A stretch of DNA of 64,000 nt from assembly GCF_019134595.1 (NCBI RefSeq), contig NZ_CP077770.1, forward strand, positions 2,414,501 to 2,478,500, in the 5' to 3' direction. A program made the position numbers and the translations under genes. The DNA is from Pseudoalteromonas shioyasakiensis (GTDB lineage: Bacteria > Pseudomonadota > Gammaproteobacteria > Enterobacterales > Alteromonadaceae). Below the pieces are notes generated by a model, which saw nothing but the letters and a program-made list of their open reading frames with translations, ran no database searches and had not been told where the DNA came from. Within the stretch, counting starts at the first letter, position 1. Each line of letters begins with the position of its first letter. Of the stretch, positions 28,116 to 36,392 are shown one piece after another.

Positions 28116-29270
28116 CTAATCAAGGGTTTTCTTAAACCTAAATGCAGCCACAGCCAAGCCCAAAATAGTAAAGGCTAACAGCCAAAGTAAGTCACTGCTC
28201 ATACTTATTAGATTGACATCTTTTAGCACTACTCCACGTATTAACCTTAGGTAATGCGTTGCGGGTAGACACTCAGCAAGCCATTGCGCTGCCTTTGGCA
28301 TACCTTCATAGGGAAATACAAAACCTGACAATAAAATAGAGGGTAATAGAATAAAAATTGTCATTTGCATTGCTTGAAGCTGGTTTTTAGCTATGGTCGA
28401 AAGTACTAAGCCAAGCACTAAACTGGCACATATAAACGCAAAGGTTGCGACAACCAATGCGACTAAACCGCCACCAAAAGGAATGTGAAACAAGAGCTTA
28501 CCCATGCCTAATATAATAAATAACTGAATAAAACCAATGAAGATATAAGGCACCACTTTACCAATCATTAATTCCAGTGAGCTTAACGGTAAGGTGATTA
28601 AAAGCTCCATATTACCTCGCTCTTGCTCTTTAACAATGGCAGCAGAAGTAAACATAATCATCGTCATGGTTAAAATAACAGCAGCTAAACCTGGCACAAT
28701 ATTCACCGCAGAGCGTTGCTCTGGGTTATAAAATAAGGTCGTTTCAAAGGTTGGGGACGTTCTATTCGCAGGCTTATCGAGAAGTTCTGCAAGGGGCATA
28801 TTACGTAGCGATTTTATGCTCGACGCTACCATTGTATCTGAGCCATCAACTAACCAATGCGCAATTGGCCTGACTAACGACTCATTACTGCCATCAGGCA
28901 ATCCAAAGCCAACGGTTGGGTGTTGAGCTAGTCGGTTTGCCACATCGTGGGGTATAAACAGCACAGCACGCACTTTCGCACTTGCGATTGCTGTTTGTGC
29001 CTGCTCAATACTGTCGTAATAATCCGTCACTTTAACCACATTTGTCGCCGATACTGTTTGTACTAAAATACGACTGAGCGCAGTTTGACTATGATCGACA
29101 ACAGCAACAGGGATATCTTTAACGTTGGTGTTAATAGCGTAACCAAAAAGAATCAGTTGGATCAGAGGGATCATCACCACCATCGCAAAGGTCATTCTAT
29201 CGCGGCGTAATTGTAATAATTCTTTGTTTACAATTGCTTTTATCCGGCTTAATGAAGTCATAATACTCAT
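28116..29270 (-). CDS. ABC-2 type export permease
   Basis: A 384-residue permease with one N-terminal membrane helix (about 29-47), a long periplasmic domain of about 130 residues (VAVVDHSQTALSR start), then five helices (about 185-380). The last block GFVFPYEGMPKAAQWLAECLPATHYL is the ABC2-membrane signature. The topology is that of YbhS/YbhR/YhhJ proteins working with an HlyD-like adaptor. Its start overlaps the ATPase stop by 4 bases, placing it third in a tripartite efflux operon. The substrate is unknown, plausibly drugs or bile-like amphiphiles. Confidence 0.87.
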   Translation of the reverse strand: MSIMTSLSRIKAIVNKELLQLRRDRMTFAMVVMIPLIQLILFGYAINTNVKDIPVAVVDHSQTALSRILVQTVSATNVVKVTDYYDSIEQAQTAIASAKVRAVLFIPHDVANRLAQHPTVGFGLPDGSNESLVRPIAHWLVDGSDTMVASSIKSLRNMPLAELLDKPANRTSPTFETTLFYNPEQRSAVNIVPGLAAVILTMTMIMFTSAAIVKEQERGNMELLITLPLSSLELMIGKVVPYIFIGFIQLFIILGMGKLLFHIPFGGGLVALVVATFAFICASLVLGLVLSTIAKNQLQAMQMTIFILLPSILLSGFVFPYEGMPKAAQWLAECLPATHYLRLIRGVVLKDVNLISMSSDLLWLLAFTILGLAVAAFRFKKTLD

Positions 29271-30193
29271 TGTCTGCCCTGCCCTGTGCAGGTGACAAAC
29301 ACGTCTTCAAGGCTTGGGCGCACACTATTTACTTGCCACGTATCCTGACAAAATGATTGCTGTTTTATGAACTCAACGGGGTCTTGAACATCTTTTTTTA
29401 CTAATACTCGCAGCTGTGCACCTAATTGAGTGGCTGAGATAACATGGTCGATTGTTGCGAGCTGTTTTTTTAATTCCCTGGTTTGCGCCCCTGCGATTTC
29501 TACAACATGAGCGTGCATGTCTGTCATTAATTGCTTTGGAGAGCCATCCGCGCGTTTAATACCAGATTCTAAAATGGCTAAACGATGACAACGCTCAGCT
29601 TCATCCATGTAATGGGTGGTGACTAATATCGTGGTACCGGCATTACTTAAATCAAACAGTGTTTCCCAAAAATCACGGCGATTTTGTGGATCGACTGCCG
29701 ATGTTGGTTCATCAAGAAATAAAATTTTCGGTTTATTAATCACTGCAGCAGCCAATGCTAAGCGCTGCCGTTGGCCCCCACTCATACTTCCGGCCATTTG
29801 ATCTACTCTTTGATCAAGACCATAGGTATGGAGCAATTCGTCAATTCTTTGTTGTTTTTGCAGCTTTTTAAAAGGGTAAAGCGCCGCCATGAACTTTAGG
29901 TTTTCAAGTACGGTCAAGTCACTATAAAGTGAAAACTTTTGCGTCATATAACCAAGTTGCGTTCTGAGCTTTTCAGCATCTTTTGGCAGACTCAAGCCAA
30001 GCACATTGATATCACCAGAGGTTGGCTTCAATAACCCTGTAAGCATACGGATTGCGGTGGTTTTACCACAGCCATTAGGGCCCAAAAAACCATAAATTTG
30101 CCCTTGCTCAACGTCTAGATCAAGGTTATCAATCGCTTTCAAGTCGCCAAATTGTTTTACCAAACCTTTGGCATGGATCACCGATTCAGTCAT
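29267..30193 (-). CDS. ABC transporter ATP-binding protein (export)
   Basis: A 308-residue single-domain ATPase. Walker A is GPNGCGKTT, the Q-loop lies in YMTQKFSLYSDLTV, the signature is SGGQRQRLALAAAV, Walker B is KILFLDEPTSAVDP, and the H-loop is VTTHYMDEAERC. The DrrA/CcmA-type C-terminal extension ends in SVRPSLEDVFVTCTG, typical for partners of ABC-2 permeases. It overlaps the HlyD gene and the permease gene by 4 bases each (ATGA junctions). Confidence 0.92.
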   Translation of the reverse strand: MTESVIHAKGLVKQFGDLKAIDNLDLDVEQGQIYGFLGPNGCGKTTAIRMLTGLLKPTSGDINVLGLSLPKDAEKLRTQLGYMTQKFSLYSDLTVLENLKFMAALYPFKKLQKQQRIDELLHTYGLDQRVDQMAGSMSGGQRQRLALAAAVINKPKILFLDEPTSAVDPQNRRDFWETLFDLSNAGTTILVTTHYMDEAERCHRLAILESGIKRADGSPKQLMTDMHAHVVEIAGAQTRELKKQLATIDHVISATQLGAQLRVLVKKDVQDPVEFIKQQSFCQDTWQVNSVRPSLEDVFVTCTGQGRQ

Positions 30194-31137
30194 GGCATAA
30201 TCACTTGAGCAGGTACGCCTGTCGGTAAATTATTTTCACTTACCGGTAGTGTTACCTCAGCAAGATACATTAATCTCGCACGCTCTTCCTGATTAAGGGC
30301 ATAAAAAGGCGTGAACGCAGGCTCTGAGGCAATCCAGGTCAATTCACCCTGTATATCTTTATCTATGCCATCGACACGAACTGTCAGTGTCATGCCCTGA
30401 TTGAGCTTGGCACGATATGGTTCAGGGATATATACGCGAGCGTAAGGTGCGCTGTTTGCTTGAATAATAACGACTGGGCTGCCTTTAGTAACTCGCTCAC
30501 CTACGTGCCAAGGTAAATTATCGACCCTGCCAGCACGCATCGCTTTAATTGTCAGGTCTGAGAGGTATTTTTGCTGTACTTTTAGTTCTGCTTCTGCCGC
30601 CTGAACTTGCGCTTTCGCACTATTAATATCTTCAACGCGAGAACCATTTGTTAATTCATTTAAGTTCTGCTTTGCTGATTCTAAATTAGCGAAAGTCTCA
30701 TCACGTGCAGCGGTTGCACTATCTAAGGTTTCTTGGCTTGCGAGTTTATCCTTAACTAAGGTTTTTGCACGGCGAAAATTAGCTTCGCTTTGCGTATATG
30801 CAGCATTAGCTGCTGCTACTTTGGCTGATGCGGCAGCAACTTCTTCGGGGCGAGCACCATTCAAGGTTTTTTCAAGAAATGCAGTGGCTTGAGCTAGTTG
30901 AGCTTGTGCTTTAGCAACAATCGCTTGTTGTAGTTCGGCATCGAACTTTGCAATCACCTGCCCTTTTTCGACCAACTGGCCTGCTGAAACGGGTAAATCG
31001 ATCAGTATTTCGTTAGTCGTTGCAGGATGGATCACACGCTCACGCTCAAGCGTTCCTAGCGCTACTCCCTCATTTGAGTCTGAACAAGCAGTAATGACTA
31101 AAGAAATTAGTATGAGTACAACACGTTTAGCTAACAT
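30190..31137 (-). CDS. HlyD-family membrane-fusion lipoprotein
   Basis: A 315-residue periplasmic adaptor with a lipoprotein signal (LVITAC lipobox, cysteine at about residue 18). The biotinyl-lipoyl-like half (VSAGQLVEKGQVIAKFD) is followed by a long coiled-coil hairpin with two heptad arms (about 80-200), the returning lipoyl half (LTIKAMRAGRVDNLPWHVGERV) and a beta-barrel. It would bridge the ABC-2 permease to an outer-membrane channel such as TolC, encoded elsewhere. It is first in the three-gene operon; its promoter should lie between 31138 and the tRNA-Glu array. Confidence 0.87.
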   Translation of the reverse strand: MLAKRVVLILISLVITACSDSNEGVALGTLERERVIHPATTNEILIDLPVSAGQLVEKGQVIAKFDAELQQAIVAKAQAQLAQATAFLEKTLNGARPEEVAAASAKVAAANAAYTQSEANFRRAKTLVKDKLASQETLDSATAARDETFANLESAKQNLNELTNGSRVEDINSAKAQVQAAEAELKVQQKYLSDLTIKAMRAGRVDNLPWHVGERVTKGSPVVIIQANSAPYARVYIPEPYRAKLNQGMTLTVRVDGIDKDIQGELTWIASEPAFTPFYALNQEERARLMYLAEVTLPVSENNLPTGVPAQVIMP

Positions 31138-31353
31138 TTTAATTTCCTTATGGTTAGCTGATGAGTTGCTAGATACTATAAAGTATTAAAATGATCTGTA
31201 AAAGTGATCTATAGGAATTAAAGTTTTAGAAATATATGGAGTCTATATCGTAAAGATATATGGAGAATAAGGAATATTAAGCTGAAAAATCTTAGTTCTA
31301 TTTGAAATGATATATAGATAGTCTTTCCAACACATCAACTTACTTAAAGTAAG

Positions 31354-31429
31354 TGGCGTCCCCAAGGGGATTCGAACCCCTGTTACCGCCGTGAAAGGGC
31401 GGTGTCCTAGGCCTCTAGACGATGGGGAC
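31354..31429 (-). tRNA. tRNA-Glu (TTC), copy at the distal end of the array
   Basis: 76-nt tRNA with encoded CCA, acceptor GTCCCCA/TGGGGAC-type pairing, anticodon loop CTTTCAC with anticodon TTC, T loop TTCGAAT. It is last in transcription order. Confidence 0.97.
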
Positions 31430-31507
31430 ACATAATGTGTCACTAGGACAACTGAATAGTTAAACTCGATTCAGACGAGCTCTTAATAACACAACACTTA
31501 AAGTAAG

Positions 31508-31583
31508 TGGCGTCCCCAAGGGGATTCGAACCCCTGTTACCGCCGTGAAAGGGCGGTGTCCTAGGCCTCTAGACGATGGGGAC
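31508..31583 (-). tRNA. tRNA-Glu (TTC)
   Basis: Identical to its neighbours, lying exactly 154 bp from the preceding and following copies with near-identical 78-bp spacers. Confidence 0.97.
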
Positions 31584-31661
31584 ACATAATGTGTCACTAG
31601 GACAACTGAATAGTTAAACTCGATTCAGACGAGCTCTTAATAACACAACACTTAAAGTAAG

Positions 31662-31737
31662 TGGCGTCCCCAAGGGGATTCGAACCCCTGTTACCGCCGT
31701 GAAAGGGCGGTGTCCTAGGCCTCTAGACGATGGGGAC
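31662..31737 (-). tRNA. tRNA-Glu (TTC)
   Basis: Identical copy in the same 154-bp register; its counterpart 399 bp away is the copy at 32061. Confidence 0.97.
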
Positions 31738-31815
31738 ACATAATGTGTCACTAGGACAACTGAATAATTAGACTCGATTCAGACGAGCTTTTAATAACAC
31801 ATCACTTAAAGTAAG

Positions 31816-31886
31816 TGGCGTCCCCAAGAGATTCGTACTCTTGATAACGTCGTGCATAGATTGCGCGGTGTTCACCGCCCCACTAC
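31816..31886 (-). pseudogene. tRNA-Glu-like relic 1
   Basis: This sits in the 154-bp register but is degraded. The 3' end (GGGGACGCCA) and the ACACCGC block of tRNA-Glu remain; the 5' acceptor strand and D arm are lost. The T stem reads AAGAG/CTCTT around TACGAAT, that is, both strands changed together relative to the intact gene. It is unlikely to be a functional tRNA because the acceptor stem cannot form. Confidence 0.8.
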
Positions 31887-31906
31887 ACATAACCTACTTA
31901 AATAAG

Positions 31907-31982
31907 TGGCGTCCCCAAGGGGATTCGAACCCCTGTTACCGCCGTGAAAGGGCGGTGTCCTAGGCCTCTAGACGATGGGGAC
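31907..31982 (-). tRNA. tRNA-Glu (TTC)
   Basis: Intact copy only 21 bp from relic 1; identical in sequence to the others. Confidence 0.97.
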
Positions 31983-32060
31983 ACATAATGTGTCACTAGG
32001 ACAACTGAATAGTTAGACTCGATTCAGACGAGCTTTTAATAACACAACACTTTTAGAAAG

Positions 32061-32136
32061 TGGCGTCCCCAAGGGGATTCGAACCCCTGTTACCGCCGTG
32101 AAAGGGCGGTGTCCTAGGCCTCTAGACGATGGGGAC
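32061..32136 (-). tRNA. tRNA-Glu (TTC)
   Basis: Intact identical copy, 154 bp from the copies on either side of the register. Confidence 0.97.
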
Positions 32137-32214
32137 ACATAATGTGTCACTAGGACAACTGAATAGTTAGACTCGATTCAGACGAGCTCTTAATAACACA
32201 ACACTTTTAGTAAG

Positions 32215-32285
32215 TGGCGTCCCCAAGAGATTCGTACTCTTGATAACGTCGTGCATAGATTGCGCGGTGTTCACCGCCCCACTAC
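32215..32285 (-). pseudogene. tRNA-Glu-like relic 2
   Basis: Same 71-nt degraded sequence as relic 1, exactly 399 bp away, showing that a block of intact tRNA plus relic was duplicated as a unit after the relic had decayed. Confidence 0.8.
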
Positions 32286-32305
32286 ACATAACCTACTTAA
32301 ATAAG

Positions 32306-32381
32306 TGGCGTCCCCAAGGGGATTCGAACCCCTGTTACCGCCGTGAAAGGGCGGTGTCCTAGGCCTCTAGACGATGGGGAC
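32306..32381 (-). tRNA. tRNA-Glu (TTC)
   Basis: Intact identical copy, 399 bp from the copy at 31907. Confidence 0.97.
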
Positions 32382-32511
32382 ACATAATGTGTCACTAGGA
32401 CATTAAATGATAGTTTGACTCATATCGGAGTTAAGGTTACTAAAATAACATGTAAGTACTCGAGACCAACATATTTATTCTCTTGGCAATTGCTCACTTA
32501 CTAAGAGTAAG

Positions 32512-32587
32512 TGGCGTCCCCAAGGGGATTCGAACCCCTGTTACCGCCGTGAAAGGGCGGTGTCCTAGGCCTCTAGACGATGGGGAC
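32512..32587 (-). tRNA. tRNA-Glu (TTC), first Glu copy in the array
   Basis: Intact copy next to tRNA-Ala, with a different upstream spacer from the others, so it is probably the ancestral copy. Confidence 0.97.
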
Positions 32588-32626
32588 GCAGAAAACTGCA
32601 ACCCTAGGACAAACACTATGCAAATC

Positions 32627-32702
32627 TGGTGGAGCTATGCGGGATCGAACCGCAGACCTCTTCGCTGCCAGCGAAGCGCTCTCCCAGCTGAGCTATAGCC
32701 CC
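32627..32702 (-). tRNA. tRNA-Ala (GGC)
   Basis: 76-nt tRNA with encoded CCA. Acceptor GGGGCTA pairs with TAGCTCC (one G-T), anticodon loop CTGGCAG with anticodon GGC, T loop TTCGATC. It is the first gene of the Ala-Glu operon. Confidence 0.96.
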
Positions 32703-32758
32703 GACTTGCATACACACCGCCAATTAATGTTGGTTGTGTATCGCTGAGTGCGGGGCGC

Positions 32759-32787
32759 ATTCTATGCAGCCCCCCAAATAAAGTCAA
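32759..32787 (-). promoter_or_regulatory. Sigma-70 promoter of the tRNA-Ala/tRNA-Glu array
   Basis: On the - strand TTGACT (-35, at 32782-32787) and TAGAAT (-10, at 32759-32764) are 17 bp apart and followed by the GC-rich discriminator GCGCCCCGC, the stable-RNA pattern also seen before the Asn and Val arrays. Confidence 0.82.
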
Positions 32788-33278
32788 CAGTTTTTTATCT
32801 AAGTTTATTTAAATGATTTAAATTTCAACAAGCTGACTAAATATCAATCCGTTACGGAGGCATTTTATACAAAGTGCTATCAAATTAGCTATTTTGGGCT
32901 TCTTGTATTGCTGGTTTGTTATCAAAGACTCTCTGCATTTGAATTTACTCTCTTAAAAAAGGTATACATTTATATGCAAAACAAAGTTCATTATTTAAAG
33001 CATTGAACAAAACGATTTCGCCCTACCCTTTTTTGTTTTTAATCGTGCTAAGTATAGAGCTTTTAACTGATGCATATTTATTGGTATGAAAAAACTGTTT
33101 TAAAAATTTACTGTATTCATATCATTTTAGAATGACTTGCACAGGTCATAGAGCTAAAGATCAAGCTCTAAATATAAGCTTATGAATATAAATTGCATAT
33201 TTGTTCGCCAAAAAATGCTTAAATGCCATGTCATTGTTTATAAAAGCTGCATCTAACACATTTTTACTCATTCAAGTG
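32788..33278. other. Divergent intergenic region between two tRNA arrays
   Basis: About 490 bp of AT-rich DNA without a credible gene, between the outward-facing tRNA-Ala/Glu and tRNA-Val promoters. No repeat, terminator or known regulatory box was recognised. Confidence 0.6.
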
Positions 33279-33306
33279 TTGACACATTTACAACTCTATC
33301 TATAAT
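33279..33306 (+). promoter_or_regulatory. Sigma-70 promoter of the tRNA-Val array
   Basis: TTGACA and a consensus TATAAT are separated by 16 bp and followed by the GC-rich discriminator AGCGCCCCAC, indicating stringent control. Confidence 0.85.
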
Positions 33307-33346
33307 AGCGCCCCACAACAACGCAGCAATGAGTTGTTTTAGATAT

Positions 33347-33422
33347 GGGTCGTTAGCTCAGTTGGGAGAGCATCGCCCTTACAAGGCGAGGGTCACTGGT
33401 TCAAGTCCAGTACGACCCACCA
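33347..33422 (+). tRNA. tRNA-Val (TAC), copy 1
   Basis: 76-nt tRNA with encoded CCA. Acceptor GGGTCGT pairs with ACGACCC, anticodon loop CTTACAA with anticodon TAC, T loop TTCAAGT. Confidence 0.97.
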
Positions 33423-33458
33423 TTATTCACTAATGGTGTTCATATCTAAATTCTTAAT

Positions 33459-33534
33459 GGGTCGTTAGCTCAGTTGGGAGAGCATCGCCCTTACAAGGCG
33501 AGGGTCACTGGTTCAAGTCCAGTACGACCCACCA
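33459..33534 (+). tRNA. tRNA-Val (TAC), copy 2
   Basis: Identical to copy 1; its downstream spacer equals that of copy 4. Confidence 0.97.
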
Positions 33535-33560
33535 TTAAGAAAATTTGCTGTATGTAATAT

Positions 33561-33636
33561 GGGTCGTTAGCTCAGTTGGGAGAGCATCGCCCTTACAAGG
33601 CGAGGGTCACTGGTTCAAGTCCAGTACGACCCACCA
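33561..33636 (+). tRNA. tRNA-Val (TAC), copy 3
   Basis: Identical copy; 216 bp before copy 5, with the same flanks. Confidence 0.97.
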
Positions 33637-33674
33637 TTTTTTAAAGTGGTGTTTCATATTACAAAAATCTAAAT

Positions 33675-33750
33675 GGGTCGTTAGCTCAGTTGGGAGAGCA
33701 TCGCCCTTACAAGGCGAGGGTCACTGGTTCAAGTCCAGTACGACCCACCA
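33675..33750 (+). tRNA. tRNA-Val (TAC), copy 4
   Basis: Identical copy; 216 bp after copy 2 and before copy 6. Confidence 0.97.
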
Positions 33751-33776
33751 TTAAGAAAATTTGCTGTATGTAATAT

Positions 33777-33852
33777 GGGTCGTTAGCTCAGTTGGGAGAG
33801 CATCGCCCTTACAAGGCGAGGGTCACTGGTTCAAGTCCAGTACGACCCACCA
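33777..33852 (+). tRNA. tRNA-Val (TAC), copy 5
   Basis: Identical copy, part of the second 216-bp repeat unit. Confidence 0.97.
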
Positions 33853-33890
33853 TTTTTTAAAGTGGTGTTTCATATTACAAAAATCTAAAT

Positions 33891-33966
33891 GGGTCGTTAG
33901 CTCAGTTGGGAGAGCATCGCCCTTACAAGGCGAGGGTCACTGGTTCAAGTCCAGTACGACCCACCA
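33891..33966 (+). tRNA. tRNA-Val (TAC), copy 6
   Basis: Identical copy ending the second 216-bp unit; the sequence downstream differs from that of copy 4. Confidence 0.97.
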
Positions 33967-34009
33967 TTAAACAAACTTTGGTGGTGTTTTCATTTAGATT
34001 ATTCTTCGC

Positions 34010-34085
34010 GGGTCGTTAGCTCAGTTGGGAGAGCATCGCCCTTACAAGGCGAGGGTCACTGGTTCAAGTCCAGTACGACCCACCA
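34010..34085 (+). tRNA. tRNA-Val (TAC), copy 7
   Basis: Identical copy with a unique 43-bp upstream spacer. Confidence 0.97.
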
Positions 34086-34124
34086 TTTACTTTTTGAAAA
34101 TGGTAGCGAAGAAAAAGATTATAT

Positions 34125-34200
34125 GGGTCGTTAGCTCAGTTGGGAGAGCATCGCCCTTACAAGGCGAGGGTCACTGGTTCAAGTCCAGTACGACCCACCA
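34125..34200 (+). tRNA. tRNA-Val (TAC), copy 8
   Basis: Identical copy; followed by a decayed tRNA-Val relic. Confidence 0.97.
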
Positions 34201-34216
34201 TTACTTTTTGAAGCAG

Positions 34217-34276
34217 AGAGCATCGCAACTCTTTACAATGAAAAGGCTCGGCGGTTAAGTTCAGTAAGAACAACCA
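34217..34276 (+). pseudogene. tRNA-Val relic 1
   Basis: Starts with AGAGCATCGC and ends with AACAACCA like the tRNA-Val gene, keeping TTTACAA around the anticodon, but with many substitutions and insertions in between; the 5' acceptor strand is missing. Confidence 0.75.
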
Positions 34277-34299
34277 TTTAATCTTAAAAATTTATATGT

Positions 34300-34375
34300 G
34301 GGTCGTTAGCTCAGTTGGGAGAGCATCGCCCTTACAAGGCGAGGGTCACTGGTTCAAGTCCAGTACGACCCACCA
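34300..34375 (+). tRNA. tRNA-Val (TAC), copy 9
   Basis: Identical last intact copy; followed by two tandem relic units. Confidence 0.97.
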
Positions 34376-34567
34376 CATATAAAACCTCCTTATTTTATCT
34401 CTAGTTTTAAAAAGCATCGCCACTCCTTACAAAACACAGGCTCGATGGTTCAAGTCCAGTACGACCCACCACATATAAAACCTCCTTATTTTATCTCTAG
34501 TTTTAAAAAGCATCGCCACTCCTTACAAAACACAGGCTCGATGATTCAAGTCCAGTACGACCCACCA
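34376..34567 (+). repeat. Two tandem 96-bp units, each ending in a tRNA-Val 3' half relic
   Basis: The units differ at a single base. Each has an AT-rich leader, then AGCATCGCC, CCTTACAAAAC (anticodon region) and an intact 3' part of tRNA-Val (T loop, acceptor 3' strand and CCA). The 5' acceptor strand and D stem are absent, so no cloverleaf can form. Confidence 0.88.
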
Positions 34568-34751
34568 CATATAAAAATCAATTCTAATATCTAACTTCTA
34601 ATATCTAACTTCTAAAACCTATTACTCACTGCTCCCTTTATTGATATGACCCAAAGCTAAACTTTAAATCATTGCAAAAGCTGTAATTTGCCTTGTCAGC
34701 AGCTAGACTGTTTATTATAGTCATCGTTAATGTCACTTAGTCGCAAGTCCA

Positions 34752-36386
34752 ATGCCTGCAAAGATTTTTTCGAAAGCCAAAATTTTAATAGTTGAAGAGC
34801 AGCCACTTGCTCAAAGCTATATGAAACAATCCTTAGAGGGGTTGGGGTTTCGTCAGTTGCGTTTTGCGGAGCATGCAATTGCAGCAAAAGAACAATGTCA
34901 AATTGAGCAGTTCGATCTCATCGTTTGTTCATTTAACCTTAGTAAACATCAAGATGGTTATCAGCTTTATGAAGAGCTGAAAATGAAGCGTCTTATAAAA
35001 AACTCTACCGGCTTTATTTTTATTTCGGCTGAAACAAGTGGCTCGTTAGTTCACAGTGTACTCGAGCTACAACCAGATGATTTCTTAGTTAAACCCTTTA
35101 CAATTAACGAATTAAAAAATCGTATTGAAAAAGTGTTATTGCGCAAAAGTAACCTACATCAAATTTATCAACTTATTGATGATGGGAATGACTCCAAAGC
35201 AATTAAACAAATTGATACCTTGCTGCAAAACAAAGGTAATAGTTACAGCGCCATTCTATTAAGATTAAAAGGTGACGCCCTTCTTCGCCTTAAGCGCTTT
35301 GAAGATGCCAAAACATTTTTTAAATCAGTGCTCGATATTCAAAAATTTACTTGGGCAAAAGTTGGTTTAGTCGAAGCGCTTATTGCTAATAATGAACATA
35401 CCCTAGCACACCGCATGCTTAAGACGATGTTGCAGCGCAGTGAAACGAGACTAGTTGCTCTTGATTTACTGGGTCGATTAGAAATAAAACTCAATAAGTT
35501 TGATGAGGCTCAGGACTTTTTTAGTAAAGCTGTTGAGATTGCCCCGCGTAACATTGACCGCCAAAAAGCCTTGAGTCATGTTTCGCTTTTAAATCATGAT
35601 TATGAAAAAAACTATTTAACTCAAAAAGATATTGCCAGTTACGCAAAGCACTCAATTCATGATAACCCAGATGTATATTTAAATGCGGCGCGCGCAGGAA
35701 TTGATTTTGCTTTAACGACGGATCAAACCGATCAAGTTAATCGCATTTCAAGACAGACAAACCAGTACTTAAGTGATTTAAAAAAGCAGTTTCCGAATAG
35801 TAATAATCAAACACAAATTGATGTTCTCAATGCGCGTTTGCATTATTTAAAGGATGAACATCAAAAGGCTAAAGCACTTATCAATCAGCTTGATGAAAGT
35901 GACACTCAAATTCGTTCAGTAGATGGTGCGCTCGATAAAGCGAAAGCGTTTCATGAACTTGGTTTTCACCACAAAGCGCAGATGCTGTTTAACCAAATAA
36001 TAACTCACTGTGAACGCCACCCATCGGTTAGCGATCCGGTGTATTTACGTTATATTCAACAACAACAAACTGAACGACGAGATATTAAACTCGGGCCTAA
36101 AGAGCTCAATAATCACGCTGTAACACAATTCAATAAAGGTCAGCTCAATACGGCGCTTGAAGCCTTCAGCCAAGCATTTAGGATCATGCCTAAAAATGCC
36201 AGCATCGCTTTAAATCTACTGCAATGTTTATTCGATACTAATAACCAAGGCCAATCATTTAATTTAGCGCTGGCGAAAAAATGTTTTGCTTTGCTAGATG
36301 CACAAACATTAGAAGATGAACAAGCAATCCGCTTTGAAAAAATTAAAGCTCTGGCTGCAAAGTTAAAAATTAAGCTTGCTGAGTAA
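34752..36386 (+). CDS. Receiver-like domain protein with TPR repeats, phospho-site lost
   Basis: A 544-residue cytoplasmic protein. Residues 10-130 have the receiver fold (KILIVEEQPLAQSYM, ISAETSG, LVKPFTINEL with the conserved lysine), but the phospho-acceptor aspartate is replaced by serine at residue 60 (DLIVCSFNL). The remainder is helical with several TPR-like units (LLRLKGDALLRLKRFEDA, LLGRLEIKLNKFDEAQDFF, AVTQFNKGQLNTALEAFSQA). It probably acts as a phosphorylation-independent scaffold. It directly precedes a solute-binding protein and a hybrid kinase on the same strand, with 6 bp to the next start, so it likely belongs to that signalling unit. Confidence 0.85.
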   Translation: MPAKIFSKAKILIVEEQPLAQSYMKQSLEGLGFRQLRFAEHAIAAKEQCQIEQFDLIVCSFNLSKHQDGYQLYEELKMKRLIKNSTGFIFISAETSGSLVHSVLELQPDDFLVKPFTINELKNRIEKVLLRKSNLHQIYQLIDDGNDSKAIKQIDTLLQNKGNSYSAILLRLKGDALLRLKRFEDAKTFFKSVLDIQKFTWAKVGLVEALIANNEHTLAHRMLKTMLQRSETRLVALDLLGRLEIKLNKFDEAQDFFSKAVEIAPRNIDRQKALSHVSLLNHDYEKNYLTQKDIASYAKHSIHDNPDVYLNAARAGIDFALTTDQTDQVNRISRQTNQYLSDLKKQFPNSNNQTQIDVLNARLHYLKDEHQKAKALINQLDESDTQIRSVDGALDKAKAFHELGFHHKAQMLFNQIITHCERHPSVSDPVYLRYIQQQQTERRDIKLGPKELNNHAVTQFNKGQLNTALEAFSQAFRIMPKNASIALNLLQCLFDTNNQGQSFNLALAKKCFALLDAQTLEDEQAIRFEKIKALAAKLKIKLAE

Positions 36387-36392
36387 TTGCGT

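Larger units (their letters stand above)
33459..33966 (+). repeat. Tandem duplication of a two-tRNA-Val unit (216 bp)
   Basis: Copies 3 and 4 with their spacers recur as copies 5 and 6 at a distance of exactly 216 bp; identity extends left through copy 2 versus copy 4. The spacers are identical, so the duplication is recent. Confidence 0.92.

Noticed and set aside
31243..34258. Open frames across the tRNA-Glu and tRNA-Val arrays with repeated protein motifs (for example WVVSSVGRASPLQGEGHWF)
   Set aside because: They are translations of tRNA genes and their spacers; there is no ribosome-binding site, and the tRNAs explain the sequence fully.
31354..34567. CRISPR array
   Set aside because: The repeats are complete tRNAs and decayed relics; the spacers are also duplicated rather than unique, and no cas genes are present.
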